Positions 8,702-17,897 are shown, numbered from the stretch's first letter. The stretch: DNA of 64,000 bases from CAG-411 sp050875145 (GCA_050875145.1 JBNMLH010000013.1:1-64000); one strand, 5' to 3'. Notes: a model not told the origin generated them from the sequence alone. A program made the numbers and translations.

Positions 8702-9625
8702 ATGTATGAAAATTTTAAAGAAGCAGTCAAAGAAATCATAAAAGAAGAGCAGATTTTATGCGAGGAATCTTTGGCTAAGCACACAACTTTTCGAATTGGC
8801 GGACCGGCAGACTTATTTTTACAGCCTAAGAATGATGACGAGATTTCAGAATTAGTGAAATTTTGTAATGAAAAGGAAATTCCTTTTTACATTATGGGAA
8901 ATGGTAGTAATATTCTGGCTGGAGACAAAGGATATACTGGAATTATCTTACATATAGGAAAAGAGATGTCTTCCATACAGTTTGAGCAACAGGAAGACGG
9001 AACTGTTTTAGTTACTGCCGGAGCAGGTATTATGCTTACAAGACTGGCAAGAGAAGCTGCAAATCATGCTTTGACTGGTTTAGAATTTGCAGGAGGTATT
9101 CCGGGAACCTTGGGTGGTGCCGTAGCTATGAATGCAGGAGCGTATGGTGGAGAGATAAAAGATTGTATTACGTGGGCAAAGGTGATTACCAGAGAAGGAA
9201 AACAAATGGTTCTTAATAAAGAAGAACTTGCTCTTGGATATCGTTCTAGTATTATTCAAAAACAGGAATGGATTGTAACGCAGGCACAGTTTTTACTAAA
9301 AGAAGGCAATATAGAAGAAATCCGAAAAACGATGGATGATTTGCAAAAGAAGAGAAAAGAAAAGCAGCCATTGGAATATCCGAGTGCAGGAAGTACCTTC
9401 AAGCGTCCGGAAGGTTATTTTGCAGGAAAATTAATTGAAGATGCAGGATTACGAGGATATCGTATAGGAGATATTATGGTATCGGATAAACATTGTGGTT
9501 TTGTAGTAAATGTTGGAAATGGAACGGCAAAAGAGGTTCACGAGTTAATACAGCATGTAGAACAGATAGTATACGATAAGTTTGGTGTAAGGTTAGAGCC
9601 AGAGGTACGTTTTCTAGGGGAATAA
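8702..9625 (+). CDS. murB: UDP-N-acetylenolpyruvoylglucosamine reductase
   Basis: FAD enzyme that reduces UDP-GlcNAc-enolpyruvate to UDP-MurNAc in peptidoglycan synthesis. FAD-binding PCMH domain with TTFRIGGPADLF and YIMGNGSNIL, the GIPGTLGGAVAMNAGAYGGE region, and the C-terminal SAGSTFKRPEG motif with the catalytic Ser of type II MurB. ATG 8702 (MYENFKEAV) is preceded by AGGAAAAGA and gives 307 aa, the normal length. It begins a run murB-rapZ-whiA-crh-like with gaps of 24 and 2 nt and then an overlap, so one operon is likely. Confidence 0.95.
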   Translation: MYENFKEAVKEIIKEEQILCEESLAKHTTFRIGGPADLFLQPKNDDEISELVKFCNEKEIPFYIMGNGSNILAGDKGYTGIILHIGKEMSSIQFEQQEDGTVLVTAGAGIMLTRLAREAANHALTGLEFAGGIPGTLGGAVAMNAGAYGGEIKDCITWAKVITREGKQMVLNKEELALGYRSSIIQKQEWIVTQAQFLLKEGNIEEIRKTMDDLQKKRKEKQPLEYPSAGSTFKRPEGYFAGKLIEDAGLRGYRIGDIMVSDKHCGFVVNVGNGTAKEVHELIQHVEQIVYDKFGVRLEPEVRFLGE

Positions 9626-9649
9626 CCTGGATAGAGAGGAGGTATTCTT

Positions 9650-10507
9650 ATGCGTTTTGTTATTATAACTGGAATATCAGGTGCAGGAAAAAATTCAGTG
9701 CTTAGAATGTTAGAGGATGCGGAATATTTTTGTGTAGATAATCTTCCTATACCTTTGCTTCCTAAATTTGCACAATTAACTATGCTGGAGGCAAAAAATA
9801 TTGATAAAGTGGCTTTAGGAGTGGACGTGCGAAGTGGAGAGGGATTGGAGCGGCTTCCGGAGATATTAAAGGAATTTGATAACAAAAAATTTGAGTATGA
9901 GATTTTATTTTTGGAATGTGCTACCGATGTTTTAATTAAACGTTATAAAGAAACCAGACATAATCATCCTTTGGCGGGAAAAGGAAGAGTGGAAGATGCG
10001 ATTGAGGAAGAACGAAGACGAACCAGCTTCCTAAAAACAAGAGCAGATTACATTATTGACACGACCCATTTATTAGTACGGGAATTAAAGGTACAGATTG
10101 ATAATATTTTTGTGAAAAATAAAGAATTTAGCAACTTTTATCTCACAATTTTATCCTTTGGATTTAAATATGGTATTCCGGTAGATGCGGATTTAGTATT
10201 TGATGTACGTTTTTTACCAAATCCATTTTATATACCAGAGTTAAAACCAAAGAGTGGAAATGATAAGGAAGTTTATGATTATGTAATGGCAAGTAAGGAA
10301 GCAAATATATTTTTGGACAAATTGCAGGATATGCTTACATTTTTAATTCCTAATTATATTATCGAAGGAAAAAATCAACTGGTAGTAGCAATTGGATGTA
10401 CAGGAGGAAAACATCGTTCTGTTACATTGGCAAATGCGATTACCAAACGGTTAGCGGACAATAACTTTGGTATAAAAGTGGAACATAGAGATGTAGAGAA
10501 GGGATAA
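9650..10507 (+). CDS. rapZ: RNase adapter / nucleotide-binding protein RapZ (YvcJ)
   Basis: GTP/ATP-binding protein of the YvcJ/RapZ family. In E. coli it presents sRNAs to RNase E; in Bacillus the role is less clear. It has an N-terminal P-loop domain, the YFCVDNLP motif, and a C-terminal domain ending with the family signature GCTGGKHRSV. The P-loop reads GISGAGKN (8-15), so the usual Ser/Thr after the Lys is Asn, with Ser at 16. AGGAGG precedes the ATG. In Bacillus the order is yvcJ-yvcK-yvcL-crh; here yvcK is missing, and whiA starts 2 nt after this stop. Confidence 0.95.
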   Translation: MRFVIITGISGAGKNSVLRMLEDAEYFCVDNLPIPLLPKFAQLTMLEAKNIDKVALGVDVRSGEGLERLPEILKEFDNKKFEYEILFLECATDVLIKRYKETRHNHPLAGKGRVEDAIEEERRRTSFLKTRADYIIDTTHLLVRELKVQIDNIFVKNKEFSNFYLTILSFGFKYGIPVDADLVFDVRFLPNPFYIPELKPKSGNDKEVYDYVMASKEANIFLDKLQDMLTFLIPNYIIEGKNQLVVAIGCTGGKHRSVTLANAITKRLADNNFGIKVEHRDVEKG

Positions 10508-10509
10508 AG

Positions 10510-11496
10510 ATGTCATTTTCAAGAAATATTAAAGAGGAATTATGTAAGAATATCCCAGGTGCCAGGCACTGTCAAATTGCAGAAATAGCGGCAATTATCA
10601 GTCTATGTGGCAGGATTGAACCAGAAAAAGAGGATGGATATTCCATTAAAATTGTGACAGAGAACTTGACAGTTGCACGAAAATACTTTATGTTAGTAAA
10701 GGAAGCTTTTCATGGAGAAGTTACCATTCTTGTAAAGGAAGGACAACATGGGAGAAAGAATCGTGTATATACCTTACTTATCAAGGATAGAACTATAAGT
10801 TTAAAGATATTAGAGGCAACTAAATTACTGGATTCCAATGGAAATCTATATGAAGAGGAAGCAATTGTAAGTAACCTGATCATACAGAATACATGTTGTA
10901 AACGAGCCTTTATAAGGGGGACCTTTTTGGCATGTGGTTCCATGAGTGATCCGGAAAAGACGTATCATTTTGAAATTATTATGACATCACAGGCAAGAGC
11001 AGAACAATTGAGAGATGTGATACGTTTTTTTGATGTTGATGCAAAAATTGTGCCACGAAAAAAATATTATGTTGTTTACTTAAAGGATGGATCACAAATT
11101 GCCGATATGTTAAATGTTATGGAGGCACATAAGGCACTGATGGATTTTGAAAATGTGCGTATTTTAAAAGAAATGCGAAATTCTATAAATCGCAAGGTAA
11201 ATTGTGAAACTGCCAATATCAATAAAACAGTGACGGCAGCAAGTAAACAGTTAGATGATATTATTTACATTAAAGACACAATTGGGTTTGGTGATTTAAC
11301 GCCAGGTCTCGAGGAGATTGCAAGACTTAGAATCGAACAGCCGGATGCATCCTTAAAGGAGCTTGGTAGTATGCTAAGCAAACCAATAGGAAAATCAGGA
11401 GTGAATCACAGACTGAGAAAACTAAGCGAGATTGCAGAGCATCTAAGAGAGCAAAAGGAGGAGAAGGAACATGATGACAAAAAAGATGACGATTAA
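10510..11496 (+). CDS. whiA: DNA-binding protein WhiA
   Basis: WhiA/YvcL joins a LAGLIDADG homing-endonuclease-like domain (about 90-200, lacking nuclease function in the family) to a C-terminal helix-turn-helix (about 220-310; SVNHRLRKL-type recognition helix seen here as GVNHRLRKLSEIAEHL). In Actinobacteria it drives sporulation genes; in Bacillus it affects cell division and chromosome segregation. At 328 aa it is full length. The 3' end overlaps the crh-like gene by 26 nt, so the two are translationally linked. Confidence 0.95.
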   Translation: MSFSRNIKEELCKNIPGARHCQIAEIAAIISLCGRIEPEKEDGYSIKIVTENLTVARKYFMLVKEAFHGEVTILVKEGQHGRKNRVYTLLIKDRTISLKILEATKLLDSNGNLYEEEAIVSNLIIQNTCCKRAFIRGTFLACGSMSDPEKTYHFEIIMTSQARAEQLRDVIRFFDVDAKIVPRKKYYVVYLKDGSQIADMLNVMEAHKALMDFENVRILKEMRNSINRKVNCETANINKTVTAASKQLDDIIYIKDTIGFGDLTPGLEEIARLRIEQPDASLKELGSMLSKPIGKSGVNHRLRKLSEIAEHLREQKEEKEHDDKKDDD

Positions 11497-11728
11497 GATT
11501 CCAACAGGATTAGAAGCAAGACCTGTAGCTGTATTAGTACAGGTGGCAAGTCGTTATGATAGTAGTATTTATATCGAATGTGAAGACAAAAAGGTAAATG
11601 CAAAAAGTATTATGGGAATGATGAGCTTGGGAATTGCAGCCGGTGAGGAAGTGACTGTTATTGCAAATGGTGCAGATGAGCAGGATGCAATTGAAGAGAT
11701 TGAGAAGTTTTTAAGCGACAAGAAATAG
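11471..11728 (+). CDS. HPr-family protein lacking His15 (Crh-like)
   Basis: An 85-aa HPr fold. The PTS-phosphorylated histidine at position 15 is Glu (TGLEARP, E15), so it cannot carry phosphate from Enzyme I to sugars. Ser46, the HprK target, is present in context (NAKS46IMGMMSLG). Bacillus Crh likewise replaces His15 (by Gln), keeps Ser46, and lies next to yvcL/whiA. The expected role is catabolite repression with CcpA or another regulatory partner, not sugar transport. The SD AAAGGAGG lies inside whiA. I leave the symbol empty because Crh is defined in Bacillus and this may be a parallel lineage. Confidence 0.9.
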   Translation: MMTKKMTIKIPTGLEARPVAVLVQVASRYDSSIYIECEDKKVNAKSIMGMMSLGIAAGEEVTVIANGADEQDAIEEIEKFLSDKK

Positions 11729-11752
11729 ACGTTTGCGCATATAAGAAGCAAG

Positions 11753-11782
11753 AGAGACTGTGGATGTAGCAGTCTCTTTTTC
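11753..11782 (+). terminator. Terminator of the murB-crh-like operon
   Basis: Stem AGAGACTG (11753-11760) / CAGTCTCT (11770-11777) followed by TTTTTC. It ends about 17 nt before the dnaE start. Confidence 0.8.
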
Positions 11783-11798
11783 GTTAAAGGAGGCTGTT

Positions 11799-14700
11799 AT
11801 GAATTTTACACATTTACATGTACATACGGAGTATAGTTTGTTAGATGGTTCCAGTAAAATACCGGAATTAATCGAACGAACAAAAGAATTGGGAATGGAT
11901 AGTATAGCTATTACCGATCATGGTGTGATGTATGGCGTAATTAATTTTTATAAGGCAGCAAAAAAGGCCGGTATCAAACCTATTATTGGGTGTGAGGTTT
12001 ATGTAGCACCAGGAAGTAGAATGGATAGAGAAAACAATGCAGGAGAAGAACGATATCATCATTTAGTATTATTAGCGGAGAATAATAAGGGATACGAAAA
12101 TCTGATGAAAATTGTTTCAAAGGGTTTTACAGAAGGTTTCTATTATAAACCGCGTGTAGATTATGAGGTGCTTCAGACCTATCATGAGGGTATTATTGCT
12201 CTTAGTGCCTGCCTTGCAGGAATTGTAGCTACCAATTTAAAAAGAGGTTTTTATGACGAAGCGAAAAAAGAGGCTCTTCGTTTAGAAGAAATTTTTGGAA
12301 AAGGAAATTTCTTTTTGGAGTTACAGGATCATGGAATACCAGAACAGGCTACAGTAAATCAAGGATTGATGCGAATGCATCAAGAAACTGGAATTGATTT
12401 AGTTGCAACGAATGATATTCATTATATTAATGCGGAAGATCAGCAGGCACATGATATCCTTTTATGCATTCAGACCCAGAAAAAGGTAACCGATGAAAAC
12501 CGTATGCGTTATGACGGAGGGCAATATTATTTAAAATCTCCAGAGGAGATGGCATCTTTATTTTCTTATGCTTTAGAGGCATTGGAAAATACACATAAAA
12601 TTGCGGAACGTTGCAATGTGGAGATTGTTTTTGGAGAATATAAACTTCCTAAATTTCCAGTTCCCAATGGCTATACTGCTTGGGAGTATTTGCAGATGTT
12701 ATGTGAAGAAGGATTGAAGAAGCGATACGATACGCCGTCTCAGGATTTAGTAGAACGGATGAATTACGAATTGAAAACGATTCATGATATGGGTTTTGTG
12801 GATTATTTTTTAATCGTATGGGACTTTATTAAATATGCGAAGGATAATGATATTCCTGTTGGACCGGGAAGAGGTTCGGCAGCAGGTAGTATTGTATCCT
12901 ATGCATTGGAAATTACGGATATTGATCCGATTAAATATAATTTACTCTTTGAGCGTTTCTTAAATCCTGAAAGACTTACAATGCCTGATATCGATATTGA
13001 CTTTTGTTATGAAAAAAGACAAAAAGTTATCGACTATGTCGTAGAAAAGTACGGAAAAGAAAAAGTAGTGCAAATTGTGACATTTGGTACGATGGCAGCA
13101 AAGATGGTAATTCGAGATGTTGGAAGAGTGCTAGATTTACCATATAGTTATGTGGACAGCATTGCAAAAATGATTCCGCAGGAATTGGGAATGACGATAC
13201 AAAAAGCACTGGATACTAATAAAGAATTGCGAGATTTATATGAGAATGATGAACAGACGAAATTCTTGATTGACATATCTATGCGTTTGGAAGGATTGCC
13301 AAGACATACTTCTATGCATGCAGCAGGTGTGGTAATCAGTAAAAAAGCAGTGGATGAATATGTACCATTGTCAAAAGCCGCAGATGATAAGATAACAACG
13401 CAGTATACAATGACAACATTGGAAGAACTTGGATTATTAAAGATGGATTTTCTGGGACTTCGTACTTTGACTGTGATTCATGATGCAGTGGAACTGATTA
13501 ACAAAAGACTGAAAAATTTGGATACTGAAAGTGGTGCTTACAAAAAAGCACAGCAGATACATGGTGTACCGCTTCAAATTGACAAGATTAATATGGCAGA
13601 TGCCAATGTATATCAATTATTATCCTCTGGAAAAACAGAAGGTGTATTTCAGTTGGAAAGTCCAGGAATGAAAAACTTTATGAAAGAATTAAAGCCAGAG
13701 AATATTGAGGATGTAATTGCGGGCATTTCTCTGTATCGTCCAGGACCAATGGATTTTATTCCTAAATATATTAAAGGAAAAAAGAATAAAGATAGTGTAA
13801 CTTATGACTGCAAGGAGTTAGAACCTATTTTGGAACCGACATATGGCTGTATTGTTTACCAGGAGCAGGTAATGCAGATTGTACGTGATCTGGCTGGATA
13901 CAGTTATGGAAGAAGTGATTTGGTACGTCGAGCCATGGCAAAGAAAAAGGCAGATGTAATGGCTACAGAACGTCACAACTTTGTTTATGGAAATGAAGAA
14001 GAGGGCGTAAAAGGGTGTGTGGCAAATGGCATATCAGAAGAGATTGCTAATCGAATCTATGATGAGATGACAGATTTTGCTAAGTATGCGTTTAATAAAT
14101 CCCATGCAGCCTGTTATGCAGTGGTATCTTATCAAACTGCATTTTTAAAGTGTTATTATCCTGTAGAATTTATGGCAGCACTTATGACATCTGTATTGGA
14201 GAATTCTACGAAAGTTTCGGAATATATTATGACCTGTCGTGGGATGGGAATCGATATACTACCTCCAGATGTAAATGAAGGAGAAGGAAACTTTTCCGTA
14301 TCTTATAGTGAAGAGGGAGGAAAAATTCGTTATGGTCTTTCGGCAATTAAAGGTTTGGGAAGACCGATTATCGATTCAATTGTAAAAGAAAGAGAGAAAA
14401 ATGGAGTCTATAAAGACTTAAAAGATTTTGCCATGCGTCTTTCCGGCAAGGAAGTAAATAAACGGACAATTGAGAATTTTATTAAAGCAGGGGCTTTTGA
14501 TACCATGAAGGGAAACCGAAAGCAAAAAATGCTTGTATATGGGCAAATATTGGAGGAGGTTTCCAGAGAAAAGAAAGATGGAATAGCAGGGCAAATGTCT
14601 ATCATGGACTTTCTTGGAGGTGCAGAAAAAGAGCAGTTTGAAATCCATTATCCGAATGTGGAAGAGTATGAGAAAGAAGAACGATTAGCCATGGAAAAAG

Positions 14701-15332
14701 AAGTGCTTGGAATTTATGTAAGTGGACATCCATTAGAGGACTATACGGAGCTTTTGAATAAAAATATAACGAACACGACTTTGGATTTTCTTCGGAAGGA
14801 AGATACAAATGAACCAACGGTTATGGATGGTTCAAAAGTAGTAGTTGGTGGAATGATTACCAGTATTAATGTGAAAATTACAAAAAAGAATCAAATGATG
14901 GCATTTCTTACATTAGAGGATTTATATGGAACGGTAGAGGTGGTTGTATTTGCAAGACAATATGAGGCAAATCGAAATATGTTTACACAGGATCGAAAAG
15001 TATTTGTGATAGGAAATGTAGCAATAGATGAGGAACGTCCTGCCAAAATTTTACTACAGAAAATAGTTCCATTTGAGCAGTTACCAAGAGAATTGTGGAT
15101 TCAATTTGCAAACAAGGCAGAATATGAAAAAGAAGAAGCTTTTCTGGCAGGCATGTTACAACAATATGCAGGAGAAGCTGAATTGATTATTTATTGTAAG
15201 CAGGAAAATGCAAGAAAATACTATGGACAACGAAACAAAATTGCAATTAGCGAAGAACTTTTGAAGAAATTGGAAGAAAAATATAAGAGGGAAAATGTGA
15301 AGGTTGTTGAAAAAAGTGTTGAAAAGTTGTAA
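11799..15332 (+). CDS. dnaE: DNA polymerase III subunit alpha (DnaE type)
   Basis: Replicative DNA polymerase subunit, C family. Order: PHP domain at the N-terminus (FTHLHVHTEYSLLDG), palm domain with the metal-binding PDIDIDF (396-402), fingers and helix-hairpin-helix, and an OB-fold (tRNA_anti) near 990-1065. It lacks the internal 3'-5' exonuclease of PolC, so it is DnaE rather than PolC. ATG 11799 follows AAAGGAGG and gives 1177 aa; the open frame extends to a GTG at 11760, but that lies in the preceding terminator. Confidence 0.96.
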   Translation: MNFTHLHVHTEYSLLDGSSKIPELIERTKELGMDSIAITDHGVMYGVINFYKAAKKAGIKPIIGCEVYVAPGSRMDRENNAGEERYHHLVLLAENNKGYENLMKIVSKGFTEGFYYKPRVDYEVLQTYHEGIIALSACLAGIVATNLKRGFYDEAKKEALRLEEIFGKGNFFLELQDHGIPEQATVNQGLMRMHQETGIDLVATNDIHYINAEDQQAHDILLCIQTQKKVTDENRMRYDGGQYYLKSPEEMASLFSYALEALENTHKIAERCNVEIVFGEYKLPKFPVPNGYTAWEYLQMLCEEGLKKRYDTPSQDLVERMNYELKTIHDMGFVDYFLIVWDFIKYAKDNDIPVGPGRGSAAGSIVSYALEITDIDPIKYNLLFERFLNPERLTMPDIDIDFCYEKRQKVIDYVVEKYGKEKVVQIVTFGTMAAKMVIRDVGRVLDLPYSYVDSIAKMIPQELGMTIQKALDTNKELRDLYENDEQTKFLIDISMRLEGLPRHTSMHAAGVVISKKAVDEYVPLSKAADDKITTQYTMTTLEELGLLKMDFLGLRTLTVIHDAVELINKRLKNLDTESGAYKKAQQIHGVPLQIDKINMADANVYQLLSSGKTEGVFQLESPGMKNFMKELKPENIEDVIAGISLYRPGPMDFIPKYIKGKKNKDSVTYDCKELEPILEPTYGCIVYQEQVMQIVRDLAGYSYGRSDLVRRAMAKKKADVMATERHNFVYGNEEEGVKGCVANGISEEIANRIYDEMTDFAKYAFNKSHAACYAVVSYQTAFLKCYYPVEFMAALMTSVLENSTKVSEYIMTCRGMGIDILPPDVNEGEGNFSVSYSEEGGKIRYGLSAIKGLGRPIIDSIVKEREKNGVYKDLKDFAMRLSGKEVNKRTIENFIKAGAFDTMKGNRKQKMLVYGQILEEVSREKKDGIAGQMSIMDFLGGAEKEQFEIHYPNVEEYEKEERLAMEKEVLGIYVSGHPLEDYTELLNKNITNTTLDFLRKEDTNEPTVMDGSKVVVGGMITSINVKITKKNQMMAFLTLEDLYGTVEVVVFARQYEANRNMFTQDRKVFVIGNVAIDEERPAKILLQKIVPFEQLPRELWIQFANKAEYEKEEAFLAGMLQQYAGEAELIIYCKQENARKYYGQRNKIAISEELLKKLEEKYKRENVKVVEKSVEKL

Positions 15333-15347
15333 AATAGGGATTACAAT
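15319..15347 (+). promoter_or_regulatory. pfkA promoter
   Basis: TTGAAA (15319-15324), 17-nt spacer, TACAAT (15342-15347). The -35 lies inside the last codons of dnaE. The leader would be about 40 nt. Confidence 0.6.
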
Positions 15348-15395
15348 AGATACAATTGGATAAATGAATATGATATAAGTTGGAGGTCAAGAAAG

Positions 15396-16373
15396 ATGGC
15401 AAATAAAGTACAGACAATTGGTGTATTAACAAGTGGTGGAGACGCACCAGGAATGAACGCTGCTATCAGAGCAGTAGTAAGAACCGCATTATCTGCAGGG
15501 CTTAAAGTAAAAGGTATTAAGCGTGGTTATGCAGGATTGTTGGAAGAAGATATTGTAGATATGGATACAAGAAGTGTTGCAGATATCTTACAAAGAGGTG
15601 GTACAATCCTTTATACAGCACGTTGCTTAGAGTTCAAAGAGCCAGAAGTACAGCAAAAGGGTGCTGATATTTTGAAAAAGCATGGTATTGACGGTTTGGT
15701 AGTAATTGGTGGAGATGGTTCATTCCAGGGAGCTAGCAAATTGGCAAAACTTGGTATTAATACAGTAGGTCTTCCAGGAACAATTGACTTGGATATTGCT
15801 TGTACAGAATATACAATTGGTTTTGATACTGCGGTCAATACAGCTATGGAAGCAATTGACAAGGTTCGTGATACATCTACTTCACATGAGAGATGTAGTA
15901 TTATTGAGGTTATGGGTCGTGAAGCTGGTTATATTGCATTGTGGTGTGGTGTTGCAAATGGTGCAGAAGATATTTTGATGGTTGAAAAATATGATAATGA
16001 TGAGCAGCGTATTATCAACAATATCTTAGAAAAGAAGAAACTTGGCAAAAAACATCATATTATTGTTAATGCAGAAGGTGTCGGAGATTCTTACGGTATG
16101 GCTAAGAGAATTGAAGAAGCTACAGGAATTGAGACAAGAGCAACTATTATCGGACATATCCAAAGAGGTGGAAGCCCAACAGCAAGAGATCGTGTTTACG
16201 CATCTGTAATGGGAGCAAAAGCAGTAGATTTATTATGTGAAGGAGCAACTAATCGTGTAGTAGGATATCGTAATGGCGAAGTAGTTGATTATGATATTCA
16301 GGAAGCTTTACAGATGCATAAGGGTATTGATGAATATATGTATGAAACATCAAAAAGATTATCAAGACAGTAA
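15396..16373 (+). CDS. pfkA: ATP-dependent 6-phosphofructokinase
   Basis: Commits fructose-6-phosphate to glycolysis. At 325 aa it has the ATP site GVLTSGGDAPGMNAAIR, GGDGS (105-109; Gly after Asp is typical of ATP rather than PPi use), MGREAGYIA and RGGSPTARDR. The active-site loop reads PGTIDLD (127-133): both catalytic aspartates are kept, but the Asn of the common TIDND motif is Leu. To my knowledge this variant is shared by related Clostridia. TTGGAGG precedes the ATG. Confidence 0.95.
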   Translation: MANKVQTIGVLTSGGDAPGMNAAIRAVVRTALSAGLKVKGIKRGYAGLLEEDIVDMDTRSVADILQRGGTILYTARCLEFKEPEVQQKGADILKKHGIDGLVVIGGDGSFQGASKLAKLGINTVGLPGTIDLDIACTEYTIGFDTAVNTAMEAIDKVRDTSTSHERCSIIEVMGREAGYIALWCGVANGAEDILMVEKYDNDEQRIINNILEKKKLGKKHHIIVNAEGVGDSYGMAKRIEEATGIETRATIIGHIQRGGSPTARDRVYASVMGAKAVDLLCEGATNRVVGYRNGEVVDYDIQEALQMHKGIDEYMYETSKRLSRQ

Positions 16374-16469
16374 GTAGTGGCAATCAATTAAAAAGAATGT
16401 TTTGCTAAAGTACATTAGCGATACAAAATATATTGTTGCGGGTTTTTCTTTCGAAAGATTCGCAACAAA

Positions 16470-16510
16470 AAAACAGAGTATTGAAAGGAGAATATTCAAT
16501 ACTCTGTTTT
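16470..16510. terminator. Bidirectional terminator between convergent genes
   Basis: A 16-bp inverted repeat (16470-16485 with 16495-16510) has A-tract and T-tract ends and a 9-nt loop. It serves pfkA on the plus strand and the small gene at 16515-16796 on the minus strand. A second inverted repeat (TTGTTGCG/CGCAACAA) lies just upstream at 16432-16468. Confidence 0.85.
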
Positions 16511-16514
16511 TTAT

Positions 16515-16796
16515 TTAATCATAAATTTCTTCAAAATCATCCTCTGAAGCGGTACTTTCGTTTTGAACAGCTTTACTTTCACTTGCATTTAATGTTACAT
16601 ATTCACGATTGTCTGAAACGGTTTCTGTAAAATCTTCATCATCGAAATCAAAATCATCGAAATCGAAGTCATCCTCATCCTCTGAAGAGTTATCTTTTAA
16701 AACATATTTTTTTAAGAGATAATAAATACCAGCAAGGAAACCACAAACAGCAAGCAGCTGTAATAAAAAATTAATTATCTTTTTCATGTTGTCCAT
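16515..16796 (-). CDS. Small membrane protein with acidic tail, unknown function
   Basis: 93 residues, not recognised. It has one N-terminal hydrophobic segment (about 5-28, IINFLLQLLAVCGFLAGIYYLL), a short basic stretch (KKYVLK), then a strongly acidic cytoplasmic-type tail with the repeat FDFDD. The basic flank after the helix suggests the tail stays inside. AAAGGA lies 5 nt before the ATG, so it is a translated gene and not a shadow. It is monocistronic, converging on pfkA. Confidence 0.7.
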   Translation of the reverse strand: MDNMKKIINFLLQLLAVCGFLAGIYYLLKKYVLKDNSSEDEDDFDFDDFDFDDEDFTETVSDNREYVTLNASESKAVQNESTASEDDFEEIYD

Positions 16797-16958
16797 GTCC
16801 TTTCTTATAATATCCTATATTCTATCTTATTATAAATCTTTTTATAGAAAAAGGAAAGAATTATTTTATAGAAAAGCGTGTTTTATACAACAGCAAAAGA
16901 AAAAATGCTTTTACAACTCATGAAGACAATAAGAAAAACACACAAATAAGAAAAAAGC

Positions 16959-16987
16959 TTGAAAAAAGTTGGTTTTAGAGGTATTAT
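16959..16987 (+). promoter_or_regulatory. Promoter of the Lys/Thr-rich protein gene
   Basis: TTGAAA (16959-16964), 17-nt spacer, TATTAT (16982-16987), about 65 nt upstream of the ATG at 17053. Confidence 0.6.
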
Positions 16988-17052
16988 CAAGATATTGGAG
17001 TTGTAGATAAAGGCTACATAAAATAAATCTATAAATTGGGGAGGAATATAAA

Positions 17053-17463
17053 ATGGTAGAAAAGAAGATGACTGAGGTAGAAAAAAAAGTACCAGTAGAG
17101 GAAAAGACAACTACAAAAAGTAAGGTAGCGGCTAAAAAAGATGTGGCAACAGATAAGGTGGCTGAAAAGAAAACTACTAAGAAGGCAACAACAAAAACAA
17201 CAACAAAAAAGGCAGCAGCTAAGAAAACGGCGGGGAAAAAGACTACCACAAAGAAAGTTCCAAAAGCAGTATTTGTTGAATATTGTGGTGCACAGACTAA
17301 GATTGATGTAGAGAGTTATGAAGAAAAGGTAAAAGAAATTTGGTTAAATGACTGGAAACGTTTAGCGAGAGATTTAAAGCAAATTGATATATATATTAAG
17401 CCAGAAGATGGAAAAGTATATTTTGTAGTAAATGGAACAGAACATGGAGCAATTGATTTATAA
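17053..17463 (+). CDS. Lys/Thr/Ala-rich protein with DUF6465-like C-terminus
   Basis: A 136-aa protein in two parts. Residues 1-72 are low-complexity, rich in Lys, Thr and Ala (KKTTKKA-type repeats resembling histone H1 tails). Residues 73-136 are a compact domain (VFVEYCGAQTKIDVESY...IYIKPEDGKVYFVVNGTEHGAIDL) that I associate with the DUF6465 family common in Lachnospiraceae. The basic tail suggests nucleic-acid binding, but that is inference only. GGGGAGG precedes the ATG. It is a single-gene unit with its own promoter and terminator. Confidence 0.75.
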   Translation: MVEKKMTEVEKKVPVEEKTTTKSKVAAKKDVATDKVAEKKTTKKATTKTTTKKAAAKKTAGKKTTTKKVPKAVFVEYCGAQTKIDVESYEEKVKEIWLNDWKRLARDLKQIDIYIKPEDGKVYFVVNGTEHGAIDL

Positions 17464-17544
17464 TTTTCCTTTTCTTTTTTAGAACAGAATATATGAATAC
17501 ATAGGTCTGTTCGGTAATGTGAAAAATAAAAAATAAAAGAAGAG

Positions 17545-17600
17545 ATCCCTATAATGAAAAGATATGCATAGAAGTATCTATATAATTATAGGGATTTTTT
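17545..17600 (+). terminator. Terminator
   Basis: Stem ATCCCTATAAT (17545-17555) / ATTATAGGGAT (17585-17595), then TTTTT. The 29-nt loop is A-rich. It lies downstream of the DUF6465-like gene. Confidence 0.75.
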
Positions 17601-17839
17601 ATACGGTAGAATATTTATTTTATGAAGTAAAATATGTTCTGTGAGAATATGCGAAATCGTATATCTACATTTTTTTGTAAAAAAGTGTAGCTTTTTATAA
17701 AAACGATTGTATTACTATTGAAAATAATAATTTTAAATTTCCATATGCACCAAGTTCTTTGAAAAATGGATGTGGAGGAAGGATATATGCTTCATAGCAA
17801 AATAAAAAATATATCGAAAAAACGAACAGGGGGTTTACA
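17601..17839. other. AT-rich intergenic stretch
   Basis: No gene is seen. One weak inverted repeat (CTACA...TGTAG around 17665-17692, followed by CTTTTTA) could be a second terminator. The rest holds nothing I can name. Confidence 0.4.
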
Positions 17840-17867
17840 TTGACTAAAAAATAAATTATAGTATAAG
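17840..17867 (+). promoter_or_regulatory. Promoter of the YdcF-like/LCP pair
   Basis: TTGACT (17840-17845), 16-nt spacer, TATAAG (17862-17867), 31 nt upstream of the GTG start. Confidence 0.6.
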
Positions 17868-17897
17868 ATGGTAATTTTATAAGAAGAAGGGAAAAAT

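Noticed and set aside
10710..10943. 77-codon minus-strand frame inside whiA
   Set aside because: Antisense shadow of a well-conserved gene without RBS.
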